A stretch of DNA of 17,064 bases from Desulfovibrio sp. Dsv1 (GCA_000403945.1 APFI01000004.1:1-17064), one strand, 5' to 3'. Counted from the stretch's first letter, positions 1 to 8,212 are shown. The notes: a model not told the origin generated them from the sequence alone. Made by a program: numbers and translations.

Positions 1-358
1 TTGTACCACATCCTGTTGAGATTTTGGACTTTTTTATTCGGCCTTAGCCGGACAGCAATGAAATGTAGTAGTTCAGACTTGATCTGACGCAGAGCTCCGT
101 TTTGATGGTGCCTGTTGTTTTGGTTAGGCTCAGCACTCATTACTCCGCCCGCTGTAACGCCGCCTTTTTTCAGACAGCAAGGCGCAAAGCAAAACTTGAC
201 CTTACAGTGCGCTAGCCGTTGGGCAGCGGATCTGCCGCCTTACGGATAGTGCACCTCAGCGCTATGCCAATACAGCTTCAGCCAATTTCCGCTTTGCGCC
301 TTGCTGTCTGAAAAAGTTCAGCTTTTCGCGGCTGGCGGTTTAATAAGGGCCGATCCTA
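1..358. other. Non-coding stretch, no gene recognised
   Basis: I see no convincing coding sequence here in any frame. The only clear structure is the long inverted repeat described at 166-315. The region ends where the left end of a decayed IS5-family element begins. It could be the remains of an older mobile element or a decayed intergenic region. Confidence 0.5.
166..315. repeat. Perfect 25-bp inverted repeat around a 100-base core
   Basis: Bases 166-190 (starting TTTTTCAGACAGCAAGG) are the exact reverse complement of 291-315 (ending CCTTGCTGTCTGAAAAA). The 100 bases between contain a small hairpin (GGCAG, 5-base loop, CTGCC) but no ORF. The layout fits a miniature inverted-repeat element of about 150 bp, or a long transcribed stem-loop. 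I could not see an obvious target-site duplication, so the mobile-element reading is an inference. The arms do not match the ends of the IS5-like copies in this window. Confidence 0.7.
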
Positions 359-1045
359 GGAAGTGTAATCACAAGATTGTCTGGCATTTTATTTTGTGGC
401 ATAATTCGCTTGTCAGCAACCGCAAGCGAGGAACACATGTCCATAATGGCCTGCGGGCGGCGCGACATTTCTGATTCGGTTTGGGAAAAACCGATCCCCG
501 TTTGCCCGGACGTGAAGGAAACTGGGGCGGCGGAGCTCGCGACAACCGGCGTTTTGTCAATGCGGTCTTTGAGTTATGCGCGCGGGTGCTCCGTGGCGGG
601 ATCCGCCCCCCCCCCCGGCGTCTGGAGCGACACCCGCCGATGCTTCACCCGTTGACGTGATAATGGTGTGGGAGCGGCCGCTTGAAATTCCGATTGATGA
701 TCCGGACCCTGCATGGCTTATGAGCGATGCCAGTCATTGCGGGGTTCACCCACATGCGGCGGGCGCGAGAGGATGCGACCGGGACATGATCCGCGCAAAA
801 GGGGGCTCAACACAAAATCGCATCTGGCTGCGGATGGGCATGGCATGCCGGTTAGGGCTTTTGCCACACAGGACGCGACAGCGGATTGCGCTCGGGCAAT
901 CGCTCTCTAATTGACGGATTTGCAGCAGAAAAACTTTTGACGGGCAAGGGCCACGACACGGACAAGATTCTCGCCCAGGCCGAAAGGTGCCGCTATCCAG
1001 TTTCAGATGCATCTTTTTGTGGGCTTCAATCTCGTGACGCACTCC
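359..1045 (+). mobile_element. Decayed IS5-family insertion sequence, copy 1
   Basis: The segment aligns along its whole length with the second copy at 14782-15645. The left end GGAAGTGTAATCACAAGAT (359-377) resembles the reverse complement of the right end around 1029-1045. Compared with copy 2 it lacks about 165 bases after position 987. It also carries a run of ten C (606-615) where copy 2 reads CCATCGACTTTGG. The family is inferred from the encoded transposase. Length and the multi-frame organisation fit the IS427/IS1031-type IS5 groups, but the group is not certain. Confidence 0.8.
437..1037 (+). pseudogene. IS5-family transposase remnant, copy 1
   Basis: The ATG at 437 is preceded by GAGG and opens with MSIMACGRRDISDSVWEK, the usual N-terminus of IS5-family DDE transposases. 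Further recognisable pieces appear only by changing frame: a GAPWRD-type block near 580, PHAAGARG near 750, and the C-terminal IFLWASIS-type tail just before the TGA at 1035-1037. The deletion after 987 removes the block that carries the catalytic glutamate in copy 2. It therefore cannot encode an active enzyme even if programmed frameshifting is allowed. Confidence 0.8.
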
Positions 1046-1081
1046 CCAATCGCTTCAGGGCAAAACTCGTTTACCCCTGTA

Positions 1082-1117
1082 CGCAGAAAGCCGCCTGATG
1101 TCAGGCGGCTTTCTGCG
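1082..1117 (-). terminator. Strong hairpin terminator, probably bidirectional
   Basis: Bases 1082-1098 pair perfectly with 1101-1117 (17 bp). The GC-rich core GCCGCCTGA is flanked by AAA on one side and TTT on the other, so either strand gives a GC stem followed by a short U stretch. It lies 22 bases past the stop codon of the MEMO-family gene and would end the pyrB-pyrC-gabD-memo transcript. The T tract is short, so efficiency is uncertain. Confidence 0.75.
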
Positions 1118-1138
1118 CTGCAAAGCGGGGTTCATGCA

Positions 1139-1996
1139 TCAGGCCAGAAAAAAGCGTAACCCGGCGTAGCCCACAGTATGCGACGCGTCGCCCGAGGCTG
1201 TGGCCGAAGTGTCGTGGGCGATGAATTCCGCCTTGGGTTCGCCCAGCAGACGGGCGGCAAACAAGGCCAAAGCCAGCGGTCCAGCCCCGCACATGCTGAT
1301 GCGCTCACGTGCCACCGTGTCCAGCAGGCCTTCGGGGTCGCAGGCCAGAGCCCGTTCCAAGGCCAGAGCGTCCTTTTCCACAGTGCGGCGCTCGTCTTCA
1401 TAGTGGTTCATATCCGAACTGACAATGACGCCCACCGATTCTCCACGCGCGTGGCGCTCCGCCAGCGCTGCAGCCAGAGCCTGCCCGGCGGCGCTCAGGG
1501 CCGCCGCCTGTTGCGTGCCAACGCAGACCGGCACGATGCGCAGGGGTCGCCCCGCGTCCGACGCTACCTGCAGGAAAGGCAGTATCACCTCAATGGCGTG
1601 TTCTCCCAGATGGGGCCGGGTGTCCGCGACAAATCCGCCGATACCTCCATTCGTTTCGATCAGAGCGGCGGCCAGATCCGCATTCACGGTCAGCGGTGCC
1701 AGAGGCGTGAGCCACGCGCCCTCGGGCCAGACGCCCAAGGCCTGCCCCTGCCCCGTGTGGTTGGGACAAAGGAGAACCAGGGTGCGCGGCAGGTCCACGC
1801 CCGCCAAAGTTGCGCCCAGCACCCGTCCGCAATAGACATAGCCCGCGTGGGGCAGCATCAGGCCCCAAGGAGAGGCTGCCCCGCTCCGTTCAACCAAGGT
1901 GGCCCCGCCTTTGAGATACGCGCGCGCCTCCCGCTCCAGAGCCTCAGGCGCGGCGGGGTAAAAACGCCCGGCGGCTATGGGCTGACGGATCAACAT
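1139..1996 (-). CDS. MEMO-family protein (AmmeMemoRadiSam system protein B-like)
   Basis: This 285-residue protein has the full MEMO layout. The N-terminus IRQPIAAGRFYPA is typical. It has PHAGYVYCG around residues 49-57, CPNHTG at 77-82, SSDMNHYED at 193-201 and MCGAGP at 235-240. Residues H50, H80 and C236 match the positions of the metal-site His/His/Cys of human MEMO1. The fold is related to class III extradiol dioxygenases; the bacterial role is not settled. Bacterial homologues often sit beside AMMECR1 and a radical SAM gene, but neither is present here. It is last in the pyrB-led unit, 12 bases after gabD. The Shine-Dalgarno is poor, so it may depend on translation of gabD. Family assignment is secure; function is not. 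Confidence 0.9.
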   Translation of the reverse strand: MLIRQPIAAGRFYPAAPEALEREARAYLKGGATLVERSGAASPWGLMLPHAGYVYCGRVLGATLAGVDLPRTLVLLCPNHTGQGQALGVWPEGAWLTPLAPLTVNADLAAALIETNGGIGGFVADTRPHLGEHAIEVILPFLQVASDAGRPLRIVPVCVGTQQAAALSAAGQALAAALAERHARGESVGVIVSSDMNHYEDERRTVEKDALALERALACDPEGLLDTVARERISMCGAGPLALALFAARLLGEPKAEFIAHDTSATASGDASHTVGYAGLRFFLA

Positions 1997-2008
1997 AACG
2001 CCGCCCGC

Positions 2009-3481
2009 CTACGCCAAGCCGCCCAACAGCAGATAGTGCGTCTCCATGTATTCCAGCAAGCCTTCGCTGCTGCCTTCACGTCCCAGACCGCTGTATTTCA
2101 CACCGCCGAAGGGCGTCTCGGCCGAAGCTAGGGTGACGTCGTTGACGCCCATCATGCCGTATTGCAGCGCCCCAAACAGACGCCAAGCGCGGGCCAGATC
2201 GCGGGTGCAAACGTAGGAGGCCAGACCGTAGCTGGTATCATTGGCCAAGGCCACGGCTTCCTCTTCTGAGGCGAAAGGCATGACGGCGGCCACGGGTCCG
2301 AAGATCTCGCCCTGAAATATCAGCATGTCCCGTTTCAGGCCGGCAATCAGGGTGGGTTCGTAAAAACTGCCGCCCAGCGCGTGACGGTGCCCGCCAGCCA
2401 GCAGGCGCGCTCCCTTGACCTCGGCATCGCGGACCAAGCCGTCCACACGCTCCACGGCGCAGGCGTTGATCAGTGGACCCATATCCGTGGCCGGGTCAAG
2501 GCCGTCGCCCACGCGCAGGGCACTGATCCGCGCGGCCAGCCCTTCCACGAAACGCTCGTGGATGCCGTCCTGAACCAGAAAACGGTTGGCGCAGATGCAG
2601 GTCTGCCCGGCATTGCGGAATTTGCAGGCCATAGCCAGATCAAGGGCCGTGTTGAGGTCTGCGTCGTCAAAAACCAGAAAAGGCGCGTTGCCGCCCAGTT
2701 CCAGGGACATGCGCTTGAGGGTGGGCGCGCAGTCGGCGGCCAGTCGCTTGCCCACCTTGGTGGAACCGGTGAAGCTGACCTTGCGCACTGCGGGATTGGC
2801 CGCGATTTCGCCGCCAATCTCCGACGCCGTGCCGGTCAGGACATTAATGACCCCGGCGGGAATGCCCACGCGCACACCCAGTTCGGCCAGCGCCAAAGCG
2901 CTGTACGGCGTACGGCCCGCCGGTTTTATCACGATGGTGCAACCCGCAGCCAGGGCGGGCGCGGTCTTGCGCGGGAGCATGGAGAAAGGGAAATTCCAGG
3001 GAGTGATGGCCGCCGCCACGCCCACGGGCTCATGTCGGGTGAGTCCCTGTGTGCCTAGCCTAAACGAAGGTGTGACGTCGCCGCAGACACGGCGGCATTC
3101 CTCGGCGAACCAAGGGAAATAGGACGCGCCCTGCAGAATCTCGCCCTTGGCTTCGGCCAGGGGCTTTCCCTCCTCCAGGGTCAGAATCCTGGCCAGATCC
3201 TCCAGATTGTCCCGGATGGCCTGTTCCCAGGTCCGCAGGTACGCGCCTCGCTGCAGGGGCGTGAGCGCACGCCAAGCCGGAAAGGCGGCCGAGGCGGCTT
3301 CAATGGCCCGCCGGGTTTCGGCAGCTCCGCATTTGGGCACCGTGCCCAACCGCTTTTCATTGGCCGGGTTGGTCACGGCCAGCACGCTTTTGTCGTCCGC
3401 GTCGCACCATTGGCCGTTGAGCAGGCACTGCTGGCGGAACAGGCCTTTGTCTTTCAAAATGGCAAGCATGGATTCAGGCAT
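2009..3481 (-). CDS. NAD(P)+-dependent succinate-semialdehyde dehydrogenase-type aldehyde dehydrogenase
   Basis: A full-length member (490 residues) of the aldehyde dehydrogenase superfamily, closest in pattern to GabD, which oxidises succinate semialdehyde to succinate. Matching signatures include LFRQQ near the N-terminus, LTLEEGKPLAEAKGE, TPWNFP with N163, K186 in the cofactor region, FTGSTKVG at 237-244, LELGGNAPF with the general base E261, and NAGQTCICANR with the catalytic C295. I chose the ATG at 3481 because GAGG precedes it by six bases; an ATG four codons upstream (3493) is possible but has a weaker site. The gene sits between pyrC (28 bases away) and the MEMO gene. No GABA transaminase gene is visible, so the physiological substrate is uncertain. 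Confidence 0.9.
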   Translation of the reverse strand: MPESMLAILKDKGLFRQQCLLNGQWCDADDKSVLAVTNPANEKRLGTVPKCGAAETRRAIEAASAAFPAWRALTPLQRGAYLRTWEQAIRDNLEDLARILTLEEGKPLAEAKGEILQGASYFPWFAEECRRVCGDVTPSFRLGTQGLTRHEPVGVAAAITPWNFPFSMLPRKTAPALAAGCTIVIKPAGRTPYSALALAELGVRVGIPAGVINVLTGTASEIGGEIAANPAVRKVSFTGSTKVGKRLAADCAPTLKRMSLELGGNAPFLVFDDADLNTALDLAMACKFRNAGQTCICANRFLVQDGIHERFVEGLAARISALRVGDGLDPATDMGPLINACAVERVDGLVRDAEVKGARLLAGGHRHALGGSFYEPTLIAGLKRDMLIFQGEIFGPVAAVMPFASEEEAVALANDTSYGLASYVCTRDLARAWRLFGALQYGMMGVNDVTLASAETPFGGVKYSGLGREGSSEGLLEYMETHYLLLGGLA

Positions 3482-3521
3482 GGAAAACCTCATTTATATT
3501 TCATCCGGCGTCGCGCCGGGT

Positions 3522-4784
3522 TCAAAACAGCATTCTGCCGCCGAGCCAGTGGTGCTTGACGCGCCCGCGCAGGCTCTGTCCCAGAAAAGGGGTATTGCAG
3601 CTTTTGGAGTGCATGGTCTCGGGGCCGGGGGTCCAAACTTCGTCCGGGTCCAAAAGAAAGAAATCCGCCGGGTCGCCGGGCGCGAAGCCGTTCCAGGGCA
3701 GGTGGAAAATTTCCGCCGGGGCGCGGCACCAGAGGCGCTGCAGGTCGGCCTCGGACAACACGCCCTCACGCACCAGCCCCCAAGTCAGGCTCACGGCCAA
3801 GTCCAGACCGGTGAAACCGCAAGGGGCCTCGTCCAGTGTGTCTTCTTTTTCATGGGCCGCGTGCGGCGCGTGGTCCGTGGCCAGAATGTCGATGGTTCCA
3901 TCTTTCACGGCCCGGCGCAGGGCCTCGCGGTCTTCGGGACGGCGCAGCGGCGGGCTGACCTTGGCGGCGGTGTTGTAGCCCTCCAGCACGCTCTCATCCA
4001 GAAGCAGATAGTGTGGGCAGGTTTCGGCGCTGACCTTGACTCCGCGCGCCTTGCCCCAGACAATGACGTCCACGGTGAGCTTGCTCGAGACATGCGCGAT
4101 GTGCGCGGGCAGGTGCAGGTATTCGGCCAGCATGATGTCGCGCGCGGCCTGTACGGCCTCGCCCACGTCGGGCTGGCCCCTGACGCCCAGCAGACCGCTC
4201 ACGGTCCCCTCGTTCATCAGCCAGCCCCGACCCAGCCGGGGGTCTTCGCAGTGGTCGATGAAGGTCAGGTCGAGGTCCGCCGCGTATTCCATGATCCGAC
4301 GCAGCAGTTCGGCGTTCTCCAGCGGGCGGCCGTCGTTGGACACGGCCGCGCAGCCCGCGTCCTTCAGTTCCGCTAGGGGAGCCATTTCCTCGCCCTTGAG
4401 GCCCACACTGGCCGCCGCTATGGGGTGCAGGCGCGGGCCGTGCGGGTGGCTCAGGCGGGCGCGTTCCAGCATGAAACGGGTCACGGGTGCCGCATCGTTG
4501 ACCGGCTTGGTGTTGGCCATGCACATGACCGCGCCGAAGCCGCCGTGGGCCGCCGCCGCCAAGCCCGAGGCAATGTCTTCCTTGTACTCGAAGCCCGGCT
4601 CGCGCAGATGCACGTGTGCGTCGATGAAACTGGGCATCAGCACCAGCCCCCGGGCGTCGAACAGCTCGCTGCCCTCGGGCGCGGCATGATGGCCCGCCGG
4701 GGTCATGGTCACTATCTTGTCCCCGTCCACCAGCAGGTCCACCGGAGCTTCCAGATGGCGGGCGTTTGTAATGCAGAGCATCAT
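3522..4784 (-). CDS. Dihydroorotase (class I), pyrimidine biosynthesis
   Basis: PyrC closes N-carbamoyl-aspartate to dihydroorotate, the third step of UMP synthesis. The 420-residue protein is an amidohydrolase barrel with all metal and catalytic landmarks: DAHVHLREPG with H57 and H59, MANTKP at 89-94, H178 in IDHCED, H231 in IAHVSS, and D304 in ATDHAPH. Length fits class I enzymes. Its start overlaps the pyrB stop (ATGA), and GGAGG inside the end of pyrB lies six bases upstream, so translation of the two is coupled. Class I dihydroorotases often associate with aspartate carbamoyltransferase, which suits this arrangement. A second ATG directly follows the first. Confidence 0.96.
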   Translation of the reverse strand: MMLCITNARHLEAPVDLLVDGDKIVTMTPAGHHAAPEGSELFDARGLVLMPSFIDAHVHLREPGFEYKEDIASGLAAAAHGGFGAVMCMANTKPVNDAAPVTRFMLERARLSHPHGPRLHPIAAASVGLKGEEMAPLAELKDAGCAAVSNDGRPLENAELLRRIMEYAADLDLTFIDHCEDPRLGRGWLMNEGTVSGLLGVRGQPDVGEAVQAARDIMLAEYLHLPAHIAHVSSKLTVDVIVWGKARGVKVSAETCPHYLLLDESVLEGYNTAAKVSPPLRRPEDREALRRAVKDGTIDILATDHAPHAAHEKEDTLDEAPCGFTGLDLAVSLTWGLVREGVLSEADLQRLWCRAPAEIFHLPWNGFAPGDPADFFLLDPDEVWTPGPETMHSKSCNTPFLGQSLRGRVKHHWLGGRMLF

Positions 4785-5737
4785 ACGTTCCCTCCGTCAT
4801 TGCGCGTGGCCACCAGGTAGAGCACGGCCATGCGCATGGCCACGCCCGCAGCCACTTGGTCAAGCACCAAGCTGGCGGGCGCGTCGGCAATCTCATTGGA
4901 AATTTCAAGCCCCCGGTTCATGGGACCGGGATGCAGCACCTTGGCCTCGGGCCGGGCCAGTTCTAGATGATCCGCGCCCAAGCAGAAACGGCGCGAATAT
5001 TCCGCCAAGTCGGGCAGCAGACCGGCCTGCTGGCGCTCCAGTTGCAGGCGCAGGCACATGACCGCGTCCACGTCGCGCACGGCGCGCCCGAGGCCGGAAA
5101 AGACCTCCACCGGCCAGTTTTCCACCCCGGCGGGCAGCAGGGTACGCGGTGCGCAAAGCCGGATCTTGACCCCCAACAGGTTCAGCAGATGCACGTTGGA
5201 GCGGGCCACTCGGCTGTGGGCGATGTCGCCCAGAATCAGCAGGCTGCGGCCCGCGAAGCTGTCACCCCAGGCTTGGCGCAAGCTGAAGCAGTCCAGCAGG
5301 GCTTGGGTGGGATGGGCGTGCCAGCCGTCGCCGCCGTTGACGATGCCGCAGGGCAGCAGGTCGGCCATGAAGGCCGCCGCGCCGCTGCTGGAATGCCGAA
5401 TGACGATGGCGTCCGGCCCCATGGCCTGCAGGGTCAGGGCCGTGTCCTTCAGGCTTTCGCCCTTGTTCAGGCTGGATCCGGACTTGGCCAAGAAATAGAT
5501 GTCGGCGGAAAGGCGCTTGCCCGCCACGTCAAATGAGGTCTTGGTGCGTGTGCTGTTCTCCACAAAGAAAAGCACCACGGTCTTGCCCCTGAGCGCGGGC
5601 ACTTTCCTGACCGGACGGCGGTTGATTTCCTGAAAGCTGGCGGCCAGATCCAGCAGGTGGCGGACGTCTTCGCCGCTCAACTGGGTCACGTCCAGCAGGT
5701 CCTTGTGCAACCAGTGATAGCGGTTGTCGGTATTCAT
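4781..5737 (-). CDS. Aspartate carbamoyltransferase catalytic subunit
   Basis: PyrB condenses carbamoyl phosphate and aspartate, the committed step of pyrimidine synthesis. The 318 residues show the carbamoyl-phosphate loop STRTKTSF (62-69), a swinging-loop lysine near K92 (SLNKGES), RHSSSGAA at 114-121, HPTQALLD (142-149) and LHPGPMNRG near the C-terminus. No regulatory pyrI gene follows; the next gene is pyrC. The start has no clear Shine-Dalgarno (the upstream bases are C-rich) and lies 20 bases after a T9 tract. Expression may therefore depend on leader events described separately. Confidence 0.96.
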   Translation of the reverse strand: MNTDNRYHWLHKDLLDVTQLSGEDVRHLLDLAASFQEINRRPVRKVPALRGKTVVLFFVENSTRTKTSFDVAGKRLSADIYFLAKSGSSLNKGESLKDTALTLQAMGPDAIVIRHSSSGAAAFMADLLPCGIVNGGDGWHAHPTQALLDCFSLRQAWGDSFAGRSLLILGDIAHSRVARSNVHLLNLLGVKIRLCAPRTLLPAGVENWPVEVFSGLGRAVRDVDAVMCLRLQLERQQAGLLPDLAEYSRRFCLGADHLELARPEAKVLHPGPMNRGLEISNEIADAPASLVLDQVAAGVAMRMAVLYLVATRNDGGNV

Positions 5738-5831
5738 GGGCGTGAGGACTGAAAGTTAAAAAAAAACGCTGGAACCAACGGGGAACAGATCGGCGCGGAC
5801 CCGGGCAGCCGCCCGGGACGGCGCGAGGCAT
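5738..5831 (-). promoter_or_regulatory. pyrB leader with T9 tract and possible leader peptide (candidate attenuator)
   Basis: Reading toward pyrB, the leader has a GC hairpin (CCCGGGC at 5800-5806 paired with GCCCGGG at 5811-5817). A weaker stem at 5767-5780 follows, and it is immediately followed by nine U (5758-5766). An ATG at 5831 opens an ORF rich in Arg, Pro and Phe that runs through the U tract (RWFQRFFLTF) and enters pyrB out of frame. This recalls UTP-sensitive attenuation of enterobacterial pyrBI, where a translated leader crosses a U-rich pause site and terminator. The likeness is architectural only. The second stem is short, so a regulatory role is an inference. Confidence 0.4.
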
Positions 5832-5835
5832 GGGC

Positions 5836-5865
5836 TTTATACAGTTTCACAACTAGAAATGTTAG
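5836..5865 (-). promoter_or_regulatory. Candidate promoter for pyrB-pyrC-gabD-memo
   Basis: On the minus strand, CTAACA (5865-5860, four of six matches to the -35 consensus) is followed after 18 bases by TATAAA (5841-5836, five of six). The predicted start would be near 5829. A TTGTGAAA motif lies within the spacer. Confidence 0.45.
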
Positions 5866-5889
5866 GCGCGCGACGGGCCTTTGTAAAGG

Positions 5890-5907
5890 AAAAAGTCTGC
5901 CGCAGAC
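5890..5907 (-). terminator. Short hairpin with T5, end of the proB/transporter transcript
   Basis: On the minus strand, GTCTG (5907-5903), the loop CGG, and CAGAC (5899-5895) are followed by TTTTT (5894-5890). The hairpin starts 15 bases past the end of the transporter pseudogene and would separate that unit from the pyrB promoter. The five-base-pair stem is short. Confidence 0.45.
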
Positions 5908-5922
5908 AGGCTGGAGAGGTCT

Positions 5923-6952
5923 TCAGAAAATCCTCAGCCCGCGCAGTAAAATAACGGCGGCCAGCAGGGGCAGAGCGCCGTTATTGGTCAGGACGGCGGC
6001 GAATTCCCGTTCCGGCCAGACATAGCCCGCGAACAGGTTAGACAGCAGACCGCAGACCGGCAAAAGCAGATTAGTGGAGGAGACAAAGTCATAAGCGTCG
6101 AAAAAGAGAGGCCGGAGATCTATAGTGGGTTCAAGGCCGAAACTGACACCGCCGGAAACTCGGCCACGCACTTCAGCGGAGAGACCAGCAGATCGCAGAC
6201 CATCACCCGCTGGGGCAGGCGGGCACGTGGGTATCGGTCGAAAATAGTTGCCGTAGGTGTTCATGCGGCCGAAACCGATGGACATTTTGAAAAAGGACAG
6301 GCCTGTGGCCATCAGCACTACGTCGCCGTTGATGCGCGCGACGTCGGGCATAAAGAGAACGTGTGGGCCCGCTTGGGCGTTGGGCAGCGTGAGACTGCGG
6401 CTGCAGCCCGCTACCAGAGCAGAAACAGCAGGGGGGATCAGCACTCGCGTGACGCGCTCAATGCCCGCCGGGGCCCCACGCATGATCACGGCCGCGATAC
6501 AGCCCAGCACCAGCCACCAGAGCAGGCTTTCCTACAGGCCTGCCAGCAGATCTCCAAAAATACGGGCTGCCGCTCACGGCCTTGGGCACACAGGCGAAGA
6601 CCCAACCCCCACGTCGCTGCAAAAAGCCAGAATAAAGGCGACGGCCAGCACGGACAGGCAGCCCGTGCCCCACCAGATCCGTCCGGACGCCCCGGACATT
6701 CCGGACAGACCGGATCGGGGGCAGCATGACGAAGGTTTTATAAGCGTTGGCGGCGGTTGCGCCGCCCCATGATCATCTCCACAATCATCAGCAGGGCCAC
6801 CATCAGGGTGGAGAGCGCATAGATCAGCAAAAAGGAAGCGCCGCCGTGCTGCCCGGCAAGGGCGAACCTTCCAGATAGGCCGAACCCAGCGTGGCCGCCA
6901 GAACCCCGAGGAGGCAAAAGATCTCGCGTTCCCTGTGCTGGACTGCCGCCAT
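5923..6952 (-). pseudogene. Degraded sodium:neurotransmitter symporter (NSS) family transporter
   Basis: Pieces of an NSS-type Na+-coupled amino-acid transporter can be read in order across several frames. The ATG at 6952 gives REREIFCLLGVLAATLGSAY. A shift then gives GGASFLLIYAL followed by VEMIMGRRNR. Another frame near 6600 has GGWVFACVPKAVSG. From about 6510 one frame reads through to the stop: IERVTRVLIP, GLSFFKMSIGFGRMNTYGNY, VSFGLEPTID and NLLLPVCGLL. A working NSS protein is about 450 residues, so sequence is also missing. The remnant starts 22 bases after proB and was probably co-transcribed with it. Confidence 0.75.
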
Positions 6953-6973
6953 AGGTTTTCAGCCGCCACGCGG

Positions 6974-8176
6974 CTATATGGCCGCGTCCAGCAGCAGATT
7001 GTCCCTGTGAATAACTTCAGGATAGTGGGCGTCACCCAGAATAGCCGCCACTTCGTGGCGTTTGAGCCCCATAATTTTTTTGAGGTCCGCCGCGCCGTAG
7101 TTGGAAAGGCCCACGCCCAGACTCCGGCCTTCGTGCAGCACGCGCACCAGCGCCCCTTTCTGGAACGCGCCCTCCACTTGGCGCACGCCGCCGGGCAGCA
7201 GGCTGCCGCCCTTGCACAGTAGGGCCTGCGCCGCGCCTGCGTCCACTGTTACCCCGCCCACCGGTTCCGACTGATAGGCCAGCCAGAATTTGCGGCGCGG
7301 TATGGCGTGCCCAGCCGGGCGCACCCAGGTTCCGAGAACCGGTACCGCGCCGGAATCCGCACCCGCCGCCGCGAAGGCATGGCTCAGCACGTCGGGCGCG
7401 CGGCCCGGCAGAATCAGGGTGGGCACGCCAATCTGGGCAACGCGCCGCGCGGCCAGCAGTTTGGAATACATGCCGCCCGTTCCCACCGAAGTTTTGCCGC
7501 CGCAGAGCTGGCCGAGATCCAAGGCCGCCACGTCCTCGATGTGCTCCATGACCGGCGCGTCGGGTTCCCGTTGAGGATCGGCGGCCAGCACACCGGGCGA
7601 GGACGTCAGGTTGATGAAGAGATCCGCACCCGTGAGGTTAACCAGCAGGCTGGCCAGGCAGTCGTTGTCGCCGAATTTGAGTTCGCTGACCGACACCGTG
7701 TCGTTTTCATTAACAATGGGCAGTACGCGCCACTGCAACAATTCCGCAAACGTATTGCGGGCGTTGAGAAAACGCTGGCGCGAACGCAGGTCGTCGCGGG
7801 TCAGCAACACCTGGGCCGTGAGTATGCCGTGGACGTGAAAAGCCGTATCCCAAACCTGCATGAGACGGCCCTGCCCCACCGCCGCCGCCGCCTGCCGGGC
7901 CGCCAGGCCCGTGGTGTCCACCTGCCGTCCGCGCGCGACCAGAGCTGTGCGCCCGGCGGACACCGCGCCGGAGGACACCAGCACCAGACGCCGTCCGTCG
8001 GGCAGGCCCGCTCCCGGCGCAGCCAGCCGGGCCAGCTGCCCGGCCAGACTGTCCAGCACTGCGGCGTTGAGCCCTTGCACGTCGGCCAGCACGGCGCTGC
8101 CCACCTTGATCACCACCACGCGGGCCTGCGCCAGCACTTGTTCCCGCTCCCGCCGCCAGTCCTCCGGTCTTTCCAT
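6974..8176 (-). CDS. Glutamate 5-kinase (ProB) with C-terminal PUA domain
   Basis: ProB phosphorylates glutamate to gamma-glutamyl phosphate, the first step of proline synthesis. The 400-residue protein has an amino-acid kinase domain with VVIKVGSAVL (21-30), LVSSGAVSAG (66-75), VNENDTVSV (155-163), FGDNDCLASLLV (168-179) and a GTGGMYSKLLAA segment. A PUA-type domain follows (about 300-385), as in E. coli ProB. I chose the ATG at 8176 because GGAGG lies five bases upstream; an in-frame GTG seven codons earlier (8197) lacks that support. The gene follows obgE, a common order in related bacteria. No proA is present here. Confidence 0.94.
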   Translation of the reverse strand: MERPEDWRREREQVLAQARVVVIKVGSAVLADVQGLNAAVLDSLAGQLARLAAPGAGLPDGRRLVLVSSGAVSAGRTALVARGRQVDTTGLAARQAAAAVGQGRLMQVWDTAFHVHGILTAQVLLTRDDLRSRQRFLNARNTFAELLQWRVLPIVNENDTVSVSELKFGDNDCLASLLVNLTGADLFINLTSSPGVLAADPQREPDAPVMEHIEDVAALDLGQLCGGKTSVGTGGMYSKLLAARRVAQIGVPTLILPGRAPDVLSHAFAAAGADSGAVPVLGTWVRPAGHAIPRRKFWLAYQSEPVGGVTVDAGAAQALLCKGGSLLPGGVRQVEGAFQKGALVRVLHEGRSLGVGLSNYGAADLKKIMGLKRHEVAAILGDAHYPEVIHRDNLLLDAAI

Positions 8177-8212
8177 CGCCGCCTCCACTGCAACCACCGC
8201 ACTTATGGCATG

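Noticed and set aside
1178..4376. Long plus-strand frames opposite the MEMO, gabD and pyrC genes
   Set aside because: They are shadows of well-conserved minus-strand genes and show no family likeness of their own.
5830..5850. Rex operator in the pyrB promoter
   Set aside because: Only one half-site-like TTGTGAAA is present on the minus strand. No matching TCACAA follows at the required spacing.
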